Shown: one piece after another, positions 1 to 6,247 of the stretch
Numbering within the stretch: position 1 is the first letter of the stretch
Layout: each line of letters starts with the position of its first letter
NCBI GenBank assembly: GCA_011620145.1
Contig: WOZT01000213.1
Span: 1-6,965, forward strand
DNA length: 6,965 bases
DNA from: Gammaproteobacteria bacterium
GTDB lineage: Bacteria; Pseudomonadota; Gammaproteobacteria; UBA5335
Direction of reading: 5' to 3'
Notes under the pieces: model-generated
Databases searched by the model: none
What the model was told of the DNA's origin: nothing
What the model saw: only the letters and a program-made list of their open reading frames with translations
Program-made: the position numbers and the translations under genes

Positions 1-203
1 GGCCTGTGGGTTTGCGTTGGCGCGTGCGGGTGGAGGGACGCGCGCTGGCTGCGCCACCCCCGGGATCTACCCTGCCTCAGGTGTATCTGTTGGGCAGTGG
101 TGAGGTGAGCCCGTTTCACATTGAACTGGAACGGGATAGAGCGCGCCGCACCCTCATTGGCAACGCGCTGGGGGAGATTCGCATCGAGGCGGCAAGCCCT
201 TGA
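1..203 (+). CDS. gspH: Type II secretion minor pseudopilin GspH, C-terminal part (5' end outside window)
   Basis: Only the last 66 codons (from base 3) are visible; the gene enters from the left edge, so the GTG at 6 is not its start. GspH is a minor pseudopilin of the periplasmic type II secretion pseudopilus. The visible end contains PQVYLLGSGEVSPFHIEL followed by a short strand and GEIRIEA, which matches the C-terminal beta-sheet end usual for GspH (a PQ-hydrophobic-SGE-T/S-PF pattern). The N-terminal prepilin signal that would prove the family is not in view, so the call rests on this C-terminal pattern and on position directly before gspI. The TGA stop at 201-203 overlaps the TTG start of gspI in a TTGA junction, which suggests translational coupling. 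Confidence 0.85.
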   Translation, partial: PVGLRWRVRVEGRALAAPPPGSTLPQVYLLGSGEVSPFHIELERDRARRTLIGNALGEIRIEAASP

Positions 204-574
204 AGTGTGCACGAGGCGGTGCGGGATTCACGCTGCTGGAGGTCATGGTGGCGCTGCTGGTGGTTGCGCTGGCCTTGGCCGCCCTGGTCGGCACGGCCGG
301 CCGCTCGGCCACCGATACCGCTCATCTGCGCGATCGCACCGTGGCCGGGTGGGTGGCCCAGAACGTGATCACCGACCTGCGCCTGGAACCCGAATGGCCC
401 GCGCCCGGCCGCCGGCGCGGTCAAGCCGTGATGCTGGGGCGCACCTGGTTCTGGGAGGCGCGCATCGTGCCTGCCGCGGATACCGCCCTGCGCCAGGTTG
501 AGGTCGCGGTGGCACGGGATGCGGCGTTGGAGGATCCCATGGGGCAGTGGGTGACCTACCTGGGGGCGCCGTGA
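200..574 (+). CDS. gspI: Type II secretion minor pseudopilin GspI
   Basis: A 124-residue minor pseudopilin, the usual GspI length. Residues 1-9 are a short basic prepilin leader ending in AG; GspO-type peptidase would cut between G9 and F10, leaving FTLLEVMVALL with the conserved Glu at +5 (E14). Residues 10-32 are the hydrophobic helix that anchors the subunit in the inner membrane before assembly. WVAQN at about 51-55 is a typical GspI motif. In known systems GspI, GspJ and GspK form the tip of the pseudopilus. The start is TTG at 200, chosen because it gives a leader of normal length, overlaps the gspH stop by 4 nt, and has a GAGGCGG purine stretch at 186-192. No ATG or GTG is available in this frame before the cleavage site. 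Confidence 0.95.
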   Translation: MKCARGGAGFTLLEVMVALLVVALALAALVGTAGRSATDTAHLRDRTVAGWVAQNVITDLRLEPEWPAPGRRRGQAVMLGRTWFWEARIVPAADTALRQVEVAVARDAALEDPMGQWVTYLGAP

Positions 575-1155
575 AGGGCCGCAGCGCTGGATTCACCCTG
601 CTGGAGCTGCTGGTGGCCATCATGGTGTTTGCCGTGCTTGCAACGCTGGCCTACCAGGGAATCAGCGGCGCCCTACGGGCCCAGGAGGGGGTGACCGAGA
701 CTCAGGCACGCTGGACGGCCTTGCAACGCGCACAGGCACTGTTTGCCCGCGACATCACGCAGTTGGCGCCGCGTCCTGTGCGCGACGCCCGGGGCGATCG
801 GCAGCCGGCCCTGGTGGCGCGGTCGGGGCAGTTGAGCCTGGTGCGTGGCGGGATGCCCAACCCGCTTGATTTTCCCCGTTCCGATCTCGTGCGGGTCAAT
901 TATCGGCTGGTCGACGGCCGCTGGCAGCGCGCCGCCAGCCCGGTATTGGATGCCGCGCCGGGGGATGCGCCGGAATTTGCAACCGTGCTTACCGGGGTGA
1001 GTCGCGCCGAGCTGTTGTGGTTGGATGATGAGGGGCGCTGGCGCGGGGACTGGCCACCGCCGGACGCGCCGCCGGAGGCACTGCCGCGGGCGCTGCGGCT
1101 GCGCTGGGAGCTGGCGGGCTGGGGCACGCTGGAACGGCGCTGGGTGTTGCCGTGA
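571..1155 (+). CDS. gspJ: Type II secretion minor pseudopilin GspJ
   Basis: A 194-residue minor pseudopilin. The leader is MKGRSAG (start codon GTG), with predicted cleavage between G7 and F8, giving FTLLELLVAIMVFA with Glu at +5 (E12). The helix runs to about residue 28. Family features follow: the D-I-T-Q-L-APRPVRD stretch at about 61-72, GGMPNP at about 93-98, and SDLVRVNYRL then SPVLD in the C-terminal beta domain. I chose GTG at 571 over the upstream GTG at 547 because 571 overlaps the gspI stop in a GTGA junction, gives a normal leader, and has a GGGGG stretch at 562-566 as a ribosome site. It acts with GspI and GspK at the pseudopilus tip. Confidence 0.95.
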   Translation: MKGRSAGFTLLELLVAIMVFAVLATLAYQGISGALRAQEGVTETQARWTALQRAQALFARDITQLAPRPVRDARGDRQPALVARSGQLSLVRGGMPNPLDFPRSDLVRVNYRLVDGRWQRAASPVLDAAPGDAPEFATVLTGVSRAELLWLDDEGRWRGDWPPPDAPPEALPRALRLRWELAGWGTLERRWVLP

Positions 1156-2105
1156 CTGCTTCCCGCAAGGCCCCGCAACGGGGGGTGGCCCTGTTGGGGG
1201 CGGTGCTGCTGGCGGCAATCGCGACGGTATTGGCCGTCGCCTGGCTTGACCGGCTCCATGGCTTCGCCGGGCGAACCGGGGCGATGCTGGAGGAAGGACA
1301 GGCAGACCTCTACGTCGCCGGTATGGAGGCCTGGGCGGTGGCAACGCTGCGCCGCGATCGCCAGCTGGGCGCGGTGGACCATCTCGGCGAGGACTGGGCG
1401 CGTCCGGCCCGCACGCTGCCGGTGCCGGGGGGTACGGTGGCCGGGACGCTGGTGGATTTGCAGGGTCGCTTCAACCTCAACACGCTGGTGGCGGGCGGGC
1501 AAGCCAATCCCGCCGCCATCGCCTTGTTCAAGCGGCTGTTGCTGCGGTTGGAACTGCCTGCGGTGCGGCCCGAGGCGGTGGTGGACTGGATCGATCCGGA
1601 TAGCGTGGCACTGCCGGGCGGGGGGGAAGACGCATTCTATCTGCGCGCCGAACCGCCTTATCGGCCGGCCAATGCCCCTTTGGCTTCGGTGCAGGAGTTA
1701 CGCGGGATCGCCGGCGTGGACGGTGCGGCTCTGGCCCGGTTGGCATCCCAGGTGACCGCCTTGCCGGAACAGACGGTCGTCAATGTGAACACGGCCTCCC
1801 CCTTGCTGCTGGAGGTGTTGTCGGGCGCGGGCGGCGGCGAAGCGCTGGCACGGCGTCGGCTGCAGTCACCTTTCGCCAGCCCCCAGGACTGGATCGCGGC
1901 GGCACCGGGCACGCCCGAGGAGATGCGCGGTCTGGTGGGGGTCGGGAGTGATTTCTTCCTGTTGGAAACGACGGTGACGGTGGGGCGGAGCGAATGGCAT
2001 TACCAGACGGAACTGTGGCGCAAGGGAGAGCGGGTGTTGGTATGGCGGCGCACGCGGAGGATGGAAACAGATGACCGGCTGGTTGGTCCGTCTTCCGGCG
2101 GATGA
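1152..2105 (+). CDS. gspK: Type II secretion minor pseudopilin GspK
   Basis: A 317-residue protein, the large pseudopilin that caps the pseudopilus with GspI and GspJ. The leader ends RG and cleavage is expected between G11 and V12. The residue at +5 is Gly16 rather than Glu, as expected for GspK, the subunit known to lack the +5 glutamate. A hydrophobic helix covers about 12-32. Signature stretches are LQGRFNLNTL (103-112), VVDWIDPD (143-150), GGGEDAFYLRAEPPYRPAN (156-174), LASVQELRGI (177-186) and VNVNTAS (210-216). Acidic residues here may include the calcium ligands known in the family; I cannot assign them exactly. The GTG start overlaps the gspJ stop (GTGA); the upstream Shine-Dalgarno is weak, so coupling is likely. 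The 3' end overlaps gspL by 35 bp. Confidence 0.96.
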   Translation: MTASRKAPQRGVALLGAVLLAAIATVLAVAWLDRLHGFAGRTGAMLEEGQADLYVAGMEAWAVATLRRDRQLGAVDHLGEDWARPARTLPVPGGTVAGTLVDLQGRFNLNTLVAGGQANPAAIALFKRLLLRLELPAVRPEAVVDWIDPDSVALPGGGEDAFYLRAEPPYRPANAPLASVQELRGIAGVDGAALARLASQVTALPEQTVVNVNTASPLLLEVLSGAGGGEALARRRLQSPFASPQDWIAAAPGTPEEMRGLVGVGSDFFLLETTVTVGRSEWHYQTELWRKGERVLVWRRTRRMETDDRLVGPSSGG

Positions 2106-3270
2106 CACGGCGCCGCTGCGCTGGCGTCGGATCGATGCGCATGCGGCGATACCGGACTGGCAGGTCGAACCGCCGGACGTCGCAGCGTTGGGATCGGGTC
2201 CGGTGTGGGCCTTGGCGCCCACCTCGCGTCTGTTGCTGCAGACGCTGCAGTTGCCGGTGCGCGGGCGATCCGCGCTTGTCCAGGCCGTGCCCTATGCCTT
2301 GGAAGAGTCCTTGCCCGGTGAAGTGGAGGAATACCATTTCGTCATCGGGCCGCGCCAGGGGGATGGCGGAATTCCCGTGCTTGCCGCGGCCCGGGCTGAC
2401 GTGGCGCGCTGGCGTGCGCGCCTGATCCAGGCGGGGATGGGCGCCGCGCCACTGGTGCCCGCCTGCCTGGCCCTCGCCTGGGAGCCGGGAAGCTGGACCG
2501 TGGCCCTGGAGCCGGAAGGCGAGGTGAATGTGCGCACTGGGCCTTGGTCGGGATGGGGTTGCGAGCGCCCGGTCTTCGAAGCCTTGTTGCGGCGGATGCT
2601 GGCGGATGCCGCGCCGCGTCCGCAACGGTTGCGGTTCGTGGCTGAGGGGGCCGCGCTGCGGGCGCGGGCGCCGCTGCTGGCCGATTGGACGCTTGAGACC
2701 TTGTCGCCCGCTCAGGCGTGGGATGGCCAGACTTTGGACGCGGCCGTCTCGCTGGCGCTGGATGATGCGTCGACTGGCCGTGGCTCGACGGCATTGGGCG
2801 ATTTGTTTCAGCGTTGGCGCTGGCCCTTGGCGCTGCTGGCGCTGTGGGGTGTGCTCGCCGGCGGGTTGGTCGGGTATCGCGTCCATACCCTGGAGCGGGA
2901 GCGGGCCCTGTTGGCCGGCCAGATGGAAACGCTCTATCGGGACCATTTCCCCGAGGCGCGGCGGGTGGTGGATCCTCCGGCTCAGATGGCCCAGCAACTG
3001 AGGCGGTTGCGCCAATCCAGCGGCGTTGATCCGCTGCTGCGCCTGCTGGGGGTGGTCTCCGGCCCGCTAACCGGGTTGCCGGGCTACGCCCTGGACGATC
3101 TCCGCTATCAGGACGGTGTACTCGAAATGGCTGTGCGTACCGCTGACCTGGCGGCCCTGGAAGCCTTGTCCGCGCCATTGAGCGAGGCGCGGGTGCGCAT
3201 GAGTCGGCTTTCGGCCAGCGCCGAGAATGGCGCCACCCGCGCCCGCATTCGGGTGGAGGCACTGCCATGA
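2071..3270 (+). CDS. gspL: Type II secretion inner-membrane platform protein GspL
   Basis: A 399-residue bitopic membrane protein. The cytoplasmic part, about 1-248, has the GspL layout (an actin-like fold known to bind the ATPase GspE), with the typical QAVPYALEESL stretch at 71-81 followed by VEEYHF at 85-90. One transmembrane helix lies at about 251-269 after RWRWP. The periplasmic part begins with a heptad-like region (about 272-315, including VVDPPAQMAQQLRRLR) and ends in a small ferredoxin-like domain that pairs with GspM. The ATG at 2071 lies inside gspK and has its own GGAGG at 2056-2060, 10 nt upstream, so it may be initiated independently as well as by coupling. The stop overlaps gspM by 4 nt. 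Confidence 0.95.
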   Translation: MTGWLVRLPADDTAPLRWRRIDAHAAIPDWQVEPPDVAALGSGPVWALAPTSRLLLQTLQLPVRGRSALVQAVPYALEESLPGEVEEYHFVIGPRQGDGGIPVLAAARADVARWRARLIQAGMGAAPLVPACLALAWEPGSWTVALEPEGEVNVRTGPWSGWGCERPVFEALLRRMLADAAPRPQRLRFVAEGAALRARAPLLADWTLETLSPAQAWDGQTLDAAVSLALDDASTGRGSTALGDLFQRWRWPLALLALWGVLAGGLVGYRVHTLERERALLAGQMETLYRDHFPEARRVVDPPAQMAQQLRRLRQSSGVDPLLRLLGVVSGPLTGLPGYALDDLRYQDGVLEMAVRTADLAALEALSAPLSEARVRMSRLSASAENGATRARIRVEALP

Positions 3271-3755
3271 GGGCGCGGGAATGGTGGGCGCAGCGGACGC
3301 CGCGTGAGCGCCGGCTATTGATCCTGGCGACGCTGGTAGTGGTCGTCGCCGCTTGGATCTTGGGGGTGATCCGGCCAGGCATGCAACGGCTGCATGCCCT
3401 GGAGACGACGGTGGTCGGCCAGCGCGCGCAACTGCGGGAAATGCAACAGGCCGCCGAGGAACTGGCCACCCTGCGTGACGGGGCGGCGAATGCGATCCCG
3501 TCGGGCGAGAGTCCATTGCTGATCACCCAACAACTCACCCGCGATATGGAACTGGAGCCTTTTGTGGGGCAGGCGCAAAGCCAGGGCGAGGCGGGTGTCC
3601 AGATCAGCTTCAAGGAACTGCCTTACGAGAGCCTGTTGCGCTGGTTGGCGCAGGTGTCGCAACGCGGCTTGCGTGTGCGATCCATGACCCTGGTGCCGGT
3701 TGGCGCGGACGGTCAATGCCAGGTGCAAGTCGCGCTGGAACAGCGCGAGCCCTGA
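3267..3755 (+). CDS. gspM: Type II secretion inner-membrane platform protein GspM
   Basis: A 162-residue protein with a short basic cytoplasmic N-terminus, one transmembrane helix at about 17-35, a probable coiled coil at about 40-68, and a C-terminal ferredoxin-like periplasmic domain at about 83-160. The stretch from F115 to M140 (FKELPYESLLRWLAQ, then SQRGLRVRSM) is strongly typical of GspM. It partners GspL and stabilises the GspE-GspL platform. The ATG overlaps the gspL stop (ATGA), with GGAGG at 3255-3259, 7 nt upstream. It is the last secretion gene here: no gspN follows, and about 205 bp separate its stop from the next terminator hairpin. Confidence 0.94.
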   Translation: MRAREWWAQRTPRERRLLILATLVVVVAAWILGVIRPGMQRLHALETTVVGQRAQLREMQQAAEELATLRDGAANAIPSGESPLLITQQLTRDMELEPFVGQAQSQGEAGVQISFKELPYESLLRWLAQVSQRGLRVRSMTLVPVGADGQCQVQVALEQREP

Positions 3756-3810
3756 TTTGCCTTGTCAGCAAGTTCTGTGACTGTTCAGCACGCGCATCGC
3801 TTATCAAAGA

Positions 3811-3839
3811 TTTACACGGCCATTTTCTTGGAGTAAGTT
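3811..3839 (+). promoter_or_regulatory. Possible sigma-70-like promoter
   Basis: TTTACA (3811-3816, five of six matches to TTGACA) is separated by 17 nt from TAAGTT (3834-3839, three of six matches to TATAAT), inside an AT-richer stretch. A transcript starting near 3846 would run about 145 nt to the terminator at 3960-3989. The -10 is weak, so this is only a candidate. Confidence 0.25.
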
Positions 3840-3937
3840 ACACCCACCACGGAGCGATGACGCATGGCATGCGGCCAATGTCTTATTGTCGCGTGACATC
3901 GGTGGGGCCAAGTGCGTTGAAGACGAGGGGATTTCAG

Positions 3938-3957
3938 AAAAAACGCGAACGATCGCG
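3938..3957 (-). terminator. Possible minus-strand intrinsic terminator
   Basis: Read on the - strand, CGCGA-TCGT-TCGCG forms a 5-bp all-Watson-Crick stem with a 4-nt loop, followed at once by six T (six A at 3938-3943 on the + strand). It abuts the + strand terminator and could make the pair bidirectional. No - strand gene is evident that would need it, so it may be incidental. Confidence 0.35.
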
Positions 3958-3959
3958 CG

Positions 3960-3989
3960 AGCCCGGGCCAGTCCTGGGCTTCTTTTTTT
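3960..3989 (+). terminator. Rho-independent terminator
   Basis: AGCCCGGG (3960-3967) pairs with CCTGGGCT (3973-3980) across a CCAGT loop: eight pairs including one G-U. After TC comes a run of seven T (3983-3989). This is a strong intrinsic terminator. It separates the secretion genes, or a small RNA in the gap, from the glycosyltransferase gene that starts 80 bp later, so that gene should have its own promoter or depend on read-through. Confidence 0.88.
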
Positions 3990-4069
3990 GAGTCAATTTG
4001 CCGGCTGTCAAATTTCCTTCGCTTTGACCGGTTATGCTTCGCGTGATGATCTTTGCGTAGGACGCTGGC

Positions 4070-4912
4070 GTGGCCCAGATTTCCATCATCACTCCCGCCT
4101 TTGCTGCCCAGCGTAGCCTGCCGCGAACCGTTGCCAGTGTGTTGGCCCAGGGTTTTCGCGATTGGGAAATGCTGATCGTCAGCGATGACGGGGTGGACTA
4201 CCAGACGCTGCTGGCCCAGCAGGGGATCGTCGATGCCCGCTTGCGCTTCCTGCCGTCGCAGGCTCATGGCAGCGGACCCAACGCCGCGCGCAATGTGGCG
4301 CTGGCCGTGGCCCAGGGCCAATTCATTGCTCCCCTCGATGCGGATGATGTGTTCTATCCGGATCGACTTGATTGCCTGATGGCGCTGGCGGCCGACCATG
4401 GCATGGCCGGGGACAACCTGCATGTGGTGGATGAGGCCAGCGGTGAGCGATTGCAGACGGTCTTTCCCCTCGATCCCGCGCTGCGGTTTTTGGGCGTGGA
4501 CGATTTCTACGCGCTTTCCGTACCGCTGCTGTTCGTGTTCCATCGCTCGGTGATTGGCTGTGGTTGGGATGAGGACGTGGGTTTCGGCGGGGATACCCTG
4601 TTCAACCTGCGGGCTCTGGAGCAGGTCGGGCAGGCCGTGATCTATGCCGAACCCTTGCATGAGTATCGGGTACATCCTACATCCATCTGCCATGGACCGG
4701 ATGCCGTGGAGCGAGCTGAAACGGCTTATCGCCGCTGCTTGCAGCGCCTGCGTGAGGGCGGGCTGGGCTTCCGGTCGACCCGGTTCCGCGAGGCAGTTAC
4801 AGCACTCCTGTACCATAAGCGGGTTCTGAATCGTGCCTACCGGCGCGCCTTGCGGCGCGGCTTTGCCGGCAGCTTCCAGCATTTCATGGTGTTGCAACAG
4901 GGCGCCGCATGA
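4070..4912 (+). CDS. Family 2 glycosyltransferase
   Basis: A 280-residue GT-A fold glycosyltransferase, predicted to transfer a sugar from a nucleotide-sugar to an unknown acceptor. Visible features are the N-terminal ISIITPAF strand (4-11), SVLAQGFRDWEMLIVSDDG (23-41, nucleotide-binding Asp 39/40), GPNAARNVAL (69-78), and the metal-binding DADD at 90-93 in the APLDADDVFYPDRL stretch. GGDTLF (173-178) is the likely acceptor-side region with D175, and YRVH (199-202) follows. No transmembrane helix is evident, so the protein is cytoplasmic or peripheral. The GTG start has AGGA at 4059-4062, 7 nt upstream. It is short for the family, essentially one catalytic domain. The 3' end overlaps the next gene by 4 nt (ATGA). 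The substrate cannot be told; surface polysaccharide or glycolipid synthesis are possibilities. Confidence 0.92.
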   Translation: MAQISIITPAFAAQRSLPRTVASVLAQGFRDWEMLIVSDDGVDYQTLLAQQGIVDARLRFLPSQAHGSGPNAARNVALAVAQGQFIAPLDADDVFYPDRLDCLMALAADHGMAGDNLHVVDEASGERLQTVFPLDPALRFLGVDDFYALSVPLLFVFHRSVIGCGWDEDVGFGGDTLFNLRALEQVGQAVIYAEPLHEYRVHPTSICHGPDAVERAETAYRRCLQRLREGGLGFRSTRFREAVTALLYHKRVLNRAYRRALRRGFAGSFQHFMVLQQGAA

Positions 4913-5694
4913 AAGAATCCACCATCGGCTGGAGCGCACATTTTCTGGGAGTCGGGGCGCGTGGCTTCGCGGCTCCGGCCAGTCCGGCCTGGGTGCTGGA
5001 ACGCGGGGGCGCACCCATCCTGCTGGTCGACTGCGGCCCGGACATTCCCGAGGCCTACGAAGATCGCTACGGGCATCTCCCAACGGCATTGTTTCTCACC
5101 CACGGCCACTACGACCATATCGGCGGTCTGGAAGCCTTGTCATTCCGGTTGCGCTTTGCCGATCTACCCGCGCCTCTGTGCCGGCTGTTCGTGCCGGCAC
5201 CCCTGGTGCCCGTGTTACAGCGCCGGGTCGCTGATTATCCCGGCACGCTGGCCGAAGGGGGCGCCAACTTCTGGGATGTCTTCCAACTCATCCCGGCGAG
5301 CACCGGGTTCTGGCATCAGGAACTGGCTTTCCGTGTCTTTCCCGCTCGCCATCACTTGCCTGACTCGGCCTTTGGATTCAGTCTGCCGGGGGTGTTCTGG
5401 TACAGCGGCGATACCCGCCCCATCCCTGAGCAGGCCATTGCCCATGCCAGCCAAGGCGAAGTGCTGATGCATGACTGCCGTCTGGACGGCAATCCCTCCC
5501 ACAGCGGTGTGGCCGATCTGGAGCGGGAATATCCGCCTTGCCTGCGGCAGCGCATGTGGCTTTATCACTATCAGGAAGTGGGTGCTGTTCCCCGTCTGGA
5601 AGCCCTGGGGTTTCGGGTGGTTCACCCAGGGACACCGGTCGTTTTGGGCGCCGGTGGGAGATTGGCGCAGGGCACGCCCCCTACGGGGACTTGA
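4909..5694 (+). CDS. Metallo-beta-lactamase-fold hydrolase, RNase Z-like type
   Basis: A 261-residue predicted metal-dependent hydrolase. The hallmark HxHxDH motif is present in THGHYDHIGG, giving ligands H65, H67, D69 and H70. Further likely ligands are H148 or H149 in RHHLPDS, D168 in YSGDTR, and H220 in LYHYQE, so the set for a two-metal site appears complete. D41 sits in the LVDCGPD strand before the motif. MHDC (187-190), HSG (198-200) and the final His are arranged as in RNase Z-like enzymes, but the protein is not a clear RNase Z and the substrate is unknown. No signal peptide or membrane helix is seen. The ATG overlaps the glycosyltransferase stop (ATGA) with only a weak ribosome site, so translation is probably coupled and the two may share a pathway. 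Confidence 0.9.
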   Translation: MKESTIGWSAHFLGVGARGFAAPASPAWVLERGGAPILLVDCGPDIPEAYEDRYGHLPTALFLTHGHYDHIGGLEALSFRLRFADLPAPLCRLFVPAPLVPVLQRRVADYPGTLAEGGANFWDVFQLIPASTGFWHQELAFRVFPARHHLPDSAFGFSLPGVFWYSGDTRPIPEQAIAHASQGEVLMHDCRLDGNPSHSGVADLEREYPPCLRQRMWLYHYQEVGAVPRLEALGFRVVHPGTPVVLGAGGRLAQGTPPTGT

Positions 5695-5702
5695 TCCTTT
5701 AG

Positions 5703-5712
5703 CCGAGCTCGG
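5703..5712. repeat. Perfect 10-bp palindrome
   Basis: CCGAGCTCGG lies 8 bp after the stop of the metallo-hydrolase gene. It has no T-run after it, so it is not a terminator. Chance occurrence is quite possible in GC-rich DNA. Confidence 0.3.
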
Positions 5713-5753
5713 GCCGTGGCGACCTGAACGGACCGCGCGGCCTCAACTGATGG

Positions 5754-5767
5754 AATTGTGAGCAATT
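5754..5767. repeat. Inverted repeat AATTG-TGAG-CAATT, lac-operator-like half-site
   Basis: AATTG and CAATT are separated by TGAG, making a 14-bp inverted repeat in otherwise GC-rich DNA. The stretch TGGAATTGTGAGC (5751-5763) matches one arm of the E. coli lac operator, and the other arm is shortened. It lies 100 bp upstream of the next gene. It could be an operator or a coincidence; no LacI-type gene is in the window. Confidence 0.35.
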
Positions 5768-5781
5768 TGGCGCGTCGGGGT

Positions 5782-5804
5782 GTGCCGCTGGCGCAGTGCC
5801 GCTG
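5782..5804. repeat. Short direct repeat GTGCCGCTG x2
   Basis: GTGCCGCTG occurs at 5782-5790 and again at 5796-5804, a 14-bp period. It is upstream of the membrane-protein gene and just before the possible promoter. It could be a tandem protein-binding site, but two short GC-rich copies are weak evidence. Confidence 0.25.
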
Positions 5805-5812
5805 CGCGCGGC

Positions 5813-5841
5813 TTGCCTCCCGCACGGTGAGCCGCTAGCCT
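5813..5841 (+). promoter_or_regulatory. Possible promoter of the membrane protein-methyltransferase pair
   Basis: TTGCCT (5813-5818, four of six matches to TTGACA) is followed after 17 nt by TAGCCT (5836-5841, three of six matches to TATAAT). The position, 26 bp before the next start codon, and the ideal spacing fit a promoter with a short leader, but the -10 match is poor. Confidence 0.25.
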
Positions 5842-5852
5842 CGAGACGGCAC

Positions 5853-5859
5853 AGGGAGG
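5853..5859 (+). promoter_or_regulatory. Strong ribosome binding site
   Basis: AGGGAGG, 7 nt before the ATG at 5867, is the best Shine-Dalgarno in the window. It fixes the start of the small membrane protein and argues against the overlapping frame that starts at 5860. Confidence 0.7.
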
Positions 5860-5866
5860 GTGGTGC

Positions 5867-6247
5867 ATGCAGTCGGAACGATGGTTCTTCTGGGGCGACT
5901 TGCTGGCAAATGGGGTGGTTGGCGTCGCGGCGGCTGCAGCGGGCTATGCGCTGGCGGCAAGCGCGCTTCCCGTGTGGCTGGTGCCGCCTTTGGCCCTGCT
6001 GGTTGGGGCGCTGGGCGGCATGATGATCAATATGCTCGTGTTCTCGCGTTGGCTCGGTGCCATGGAAACCATGTTGCCGACCCTGTTGAGCGGCATGCTG
6101 GCCGGGCTCATCGGGGCATTGACGGCCCCCCTCGGAATCCTGTGCGCCGGAACGGCTGGGGCAGGCGTGGGCTTGGCCGTTTTTGGGGTGTTGGCCCTGC
6201 TGCAGGCTCGCATCGTCGCCCAGGCCCGACGGGGGATCTGGTCGTGA
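5867..6247 (+). CDS. Small integral membrane protein, about four transmembrane helices, family not recognised
   Basis: A 126-residue, very hydrophobic protein. Likely membrane segments are about 12-32, 36-58, 68-88 and 92-113, with a basic C-terminal tail (QARRG) probably in the cytoplasm. Glycine and alanine are abundant. Methionines cluster at M52, M53, M56, M66, M69 and M77 across the second and third helices and the loop between them (GGMMINMLVF, then AMETMLP); Met clusters in membranes can bind soft metals, but that is only a possibility here. I do not recognise the family and assign no function. The ATG is supported by AGGGAGG 7 nt upstream. The stop overlaps the methyltransferase start in a GTGA junction, so the two are probably co-translated and may work together, for instance with the enzyme acting at the membrane. 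Confidence 0.8.
   Translation: MQSERWFFWGDLLANGVVGVAAAAAGYALAASALPVWLVPPLALLVGALGGMMINMLVFSRWLGAMETMLPTLLSGMLAGLIGALTAPLGILCAGTAGAGVGLAVFGVLALLQARIVAQARRGIWS

Larger units (their letters stand above)
3756..4069. other. Intergenic region with terminators; possible small RNA or long 3' UTR
   Basis: This 314-bp gap holds no convincing protein gene. It is less GC-rich than its flanks: 26 of 60 bases are G/C at 3781-3840 and 28 of 60 at 3991-4050. It contains a clear + strand terminator (3960-3989), a smaller hairpin facing the other way (3938-3957), a promoter-like pair (3811-3839), and small inverted repeats such as CGCAT-GGC-ATGCG (3861-3873) and TGTC-GCGT-GACA (3887-3898). After the terminator, TTGACC at 4024-4029 and TATGCT at 4033-4038 each resemble promoter elements but cannot be paired at normal spacing, so I do not call a promoter for the glycosyltransferase. 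Confidence 0.7.

Noticed and set aside
547..570. Earlier GTG start for gspJ at 547
   Set aside because: It would add eight residues (including acidic D3) before the leader and overlap gspI by 28 bp. The GTG at 571 gives a standard basic prepilin leader and the GTGA junction seen elsewhere in the operon.
1780..3613. Long - strand open frames (1780-3015 and 2342-3613)
   Set aside because: They are antisense to gspK, gspL and gspM, and their translations are Pro/Arg/Ala-rich without domain features. Long antisense frames are common in high-GC coding DNA.
3716..3991. 91-codon + strand frame across the gspM end and the terminator
   Set aside because: It starts inside gspM in another frame and its C-terminus is encoded by the terminator hairpin and T-run (ending GFFF). 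An inner ATG at 3857 has a GGAG upstream but would code through the same hairpin.
3812..5089. 425-codon open frame on the - strand
   Set aside because: It lies opposite the glycosyltransferase and the start of the metallo-hydrolase, both of which have clear family motifs. Its translation is low-complexity and rich in Arg, His and Gln with no recognisable domain, as expected of a GC-rich antisense shadow.
5671..5695. Possible terminator at the end of the metallo-hydrolase gene (CCCC-CTAC-GGGG)
   Set aside because: The stem is only 4 bp, lies inside the coding end, and has no T-run after it.
5860..6243. N-terminal extension of the methyltransferase to 5860
   Set aside because: This part of the frame overlaps the membrane-protein gene and translates as Gly/Arg/His-rich sequence without methyltransferase features. 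GTG at 6244 with its 4-nt overlap gives a normal-length enzyme.
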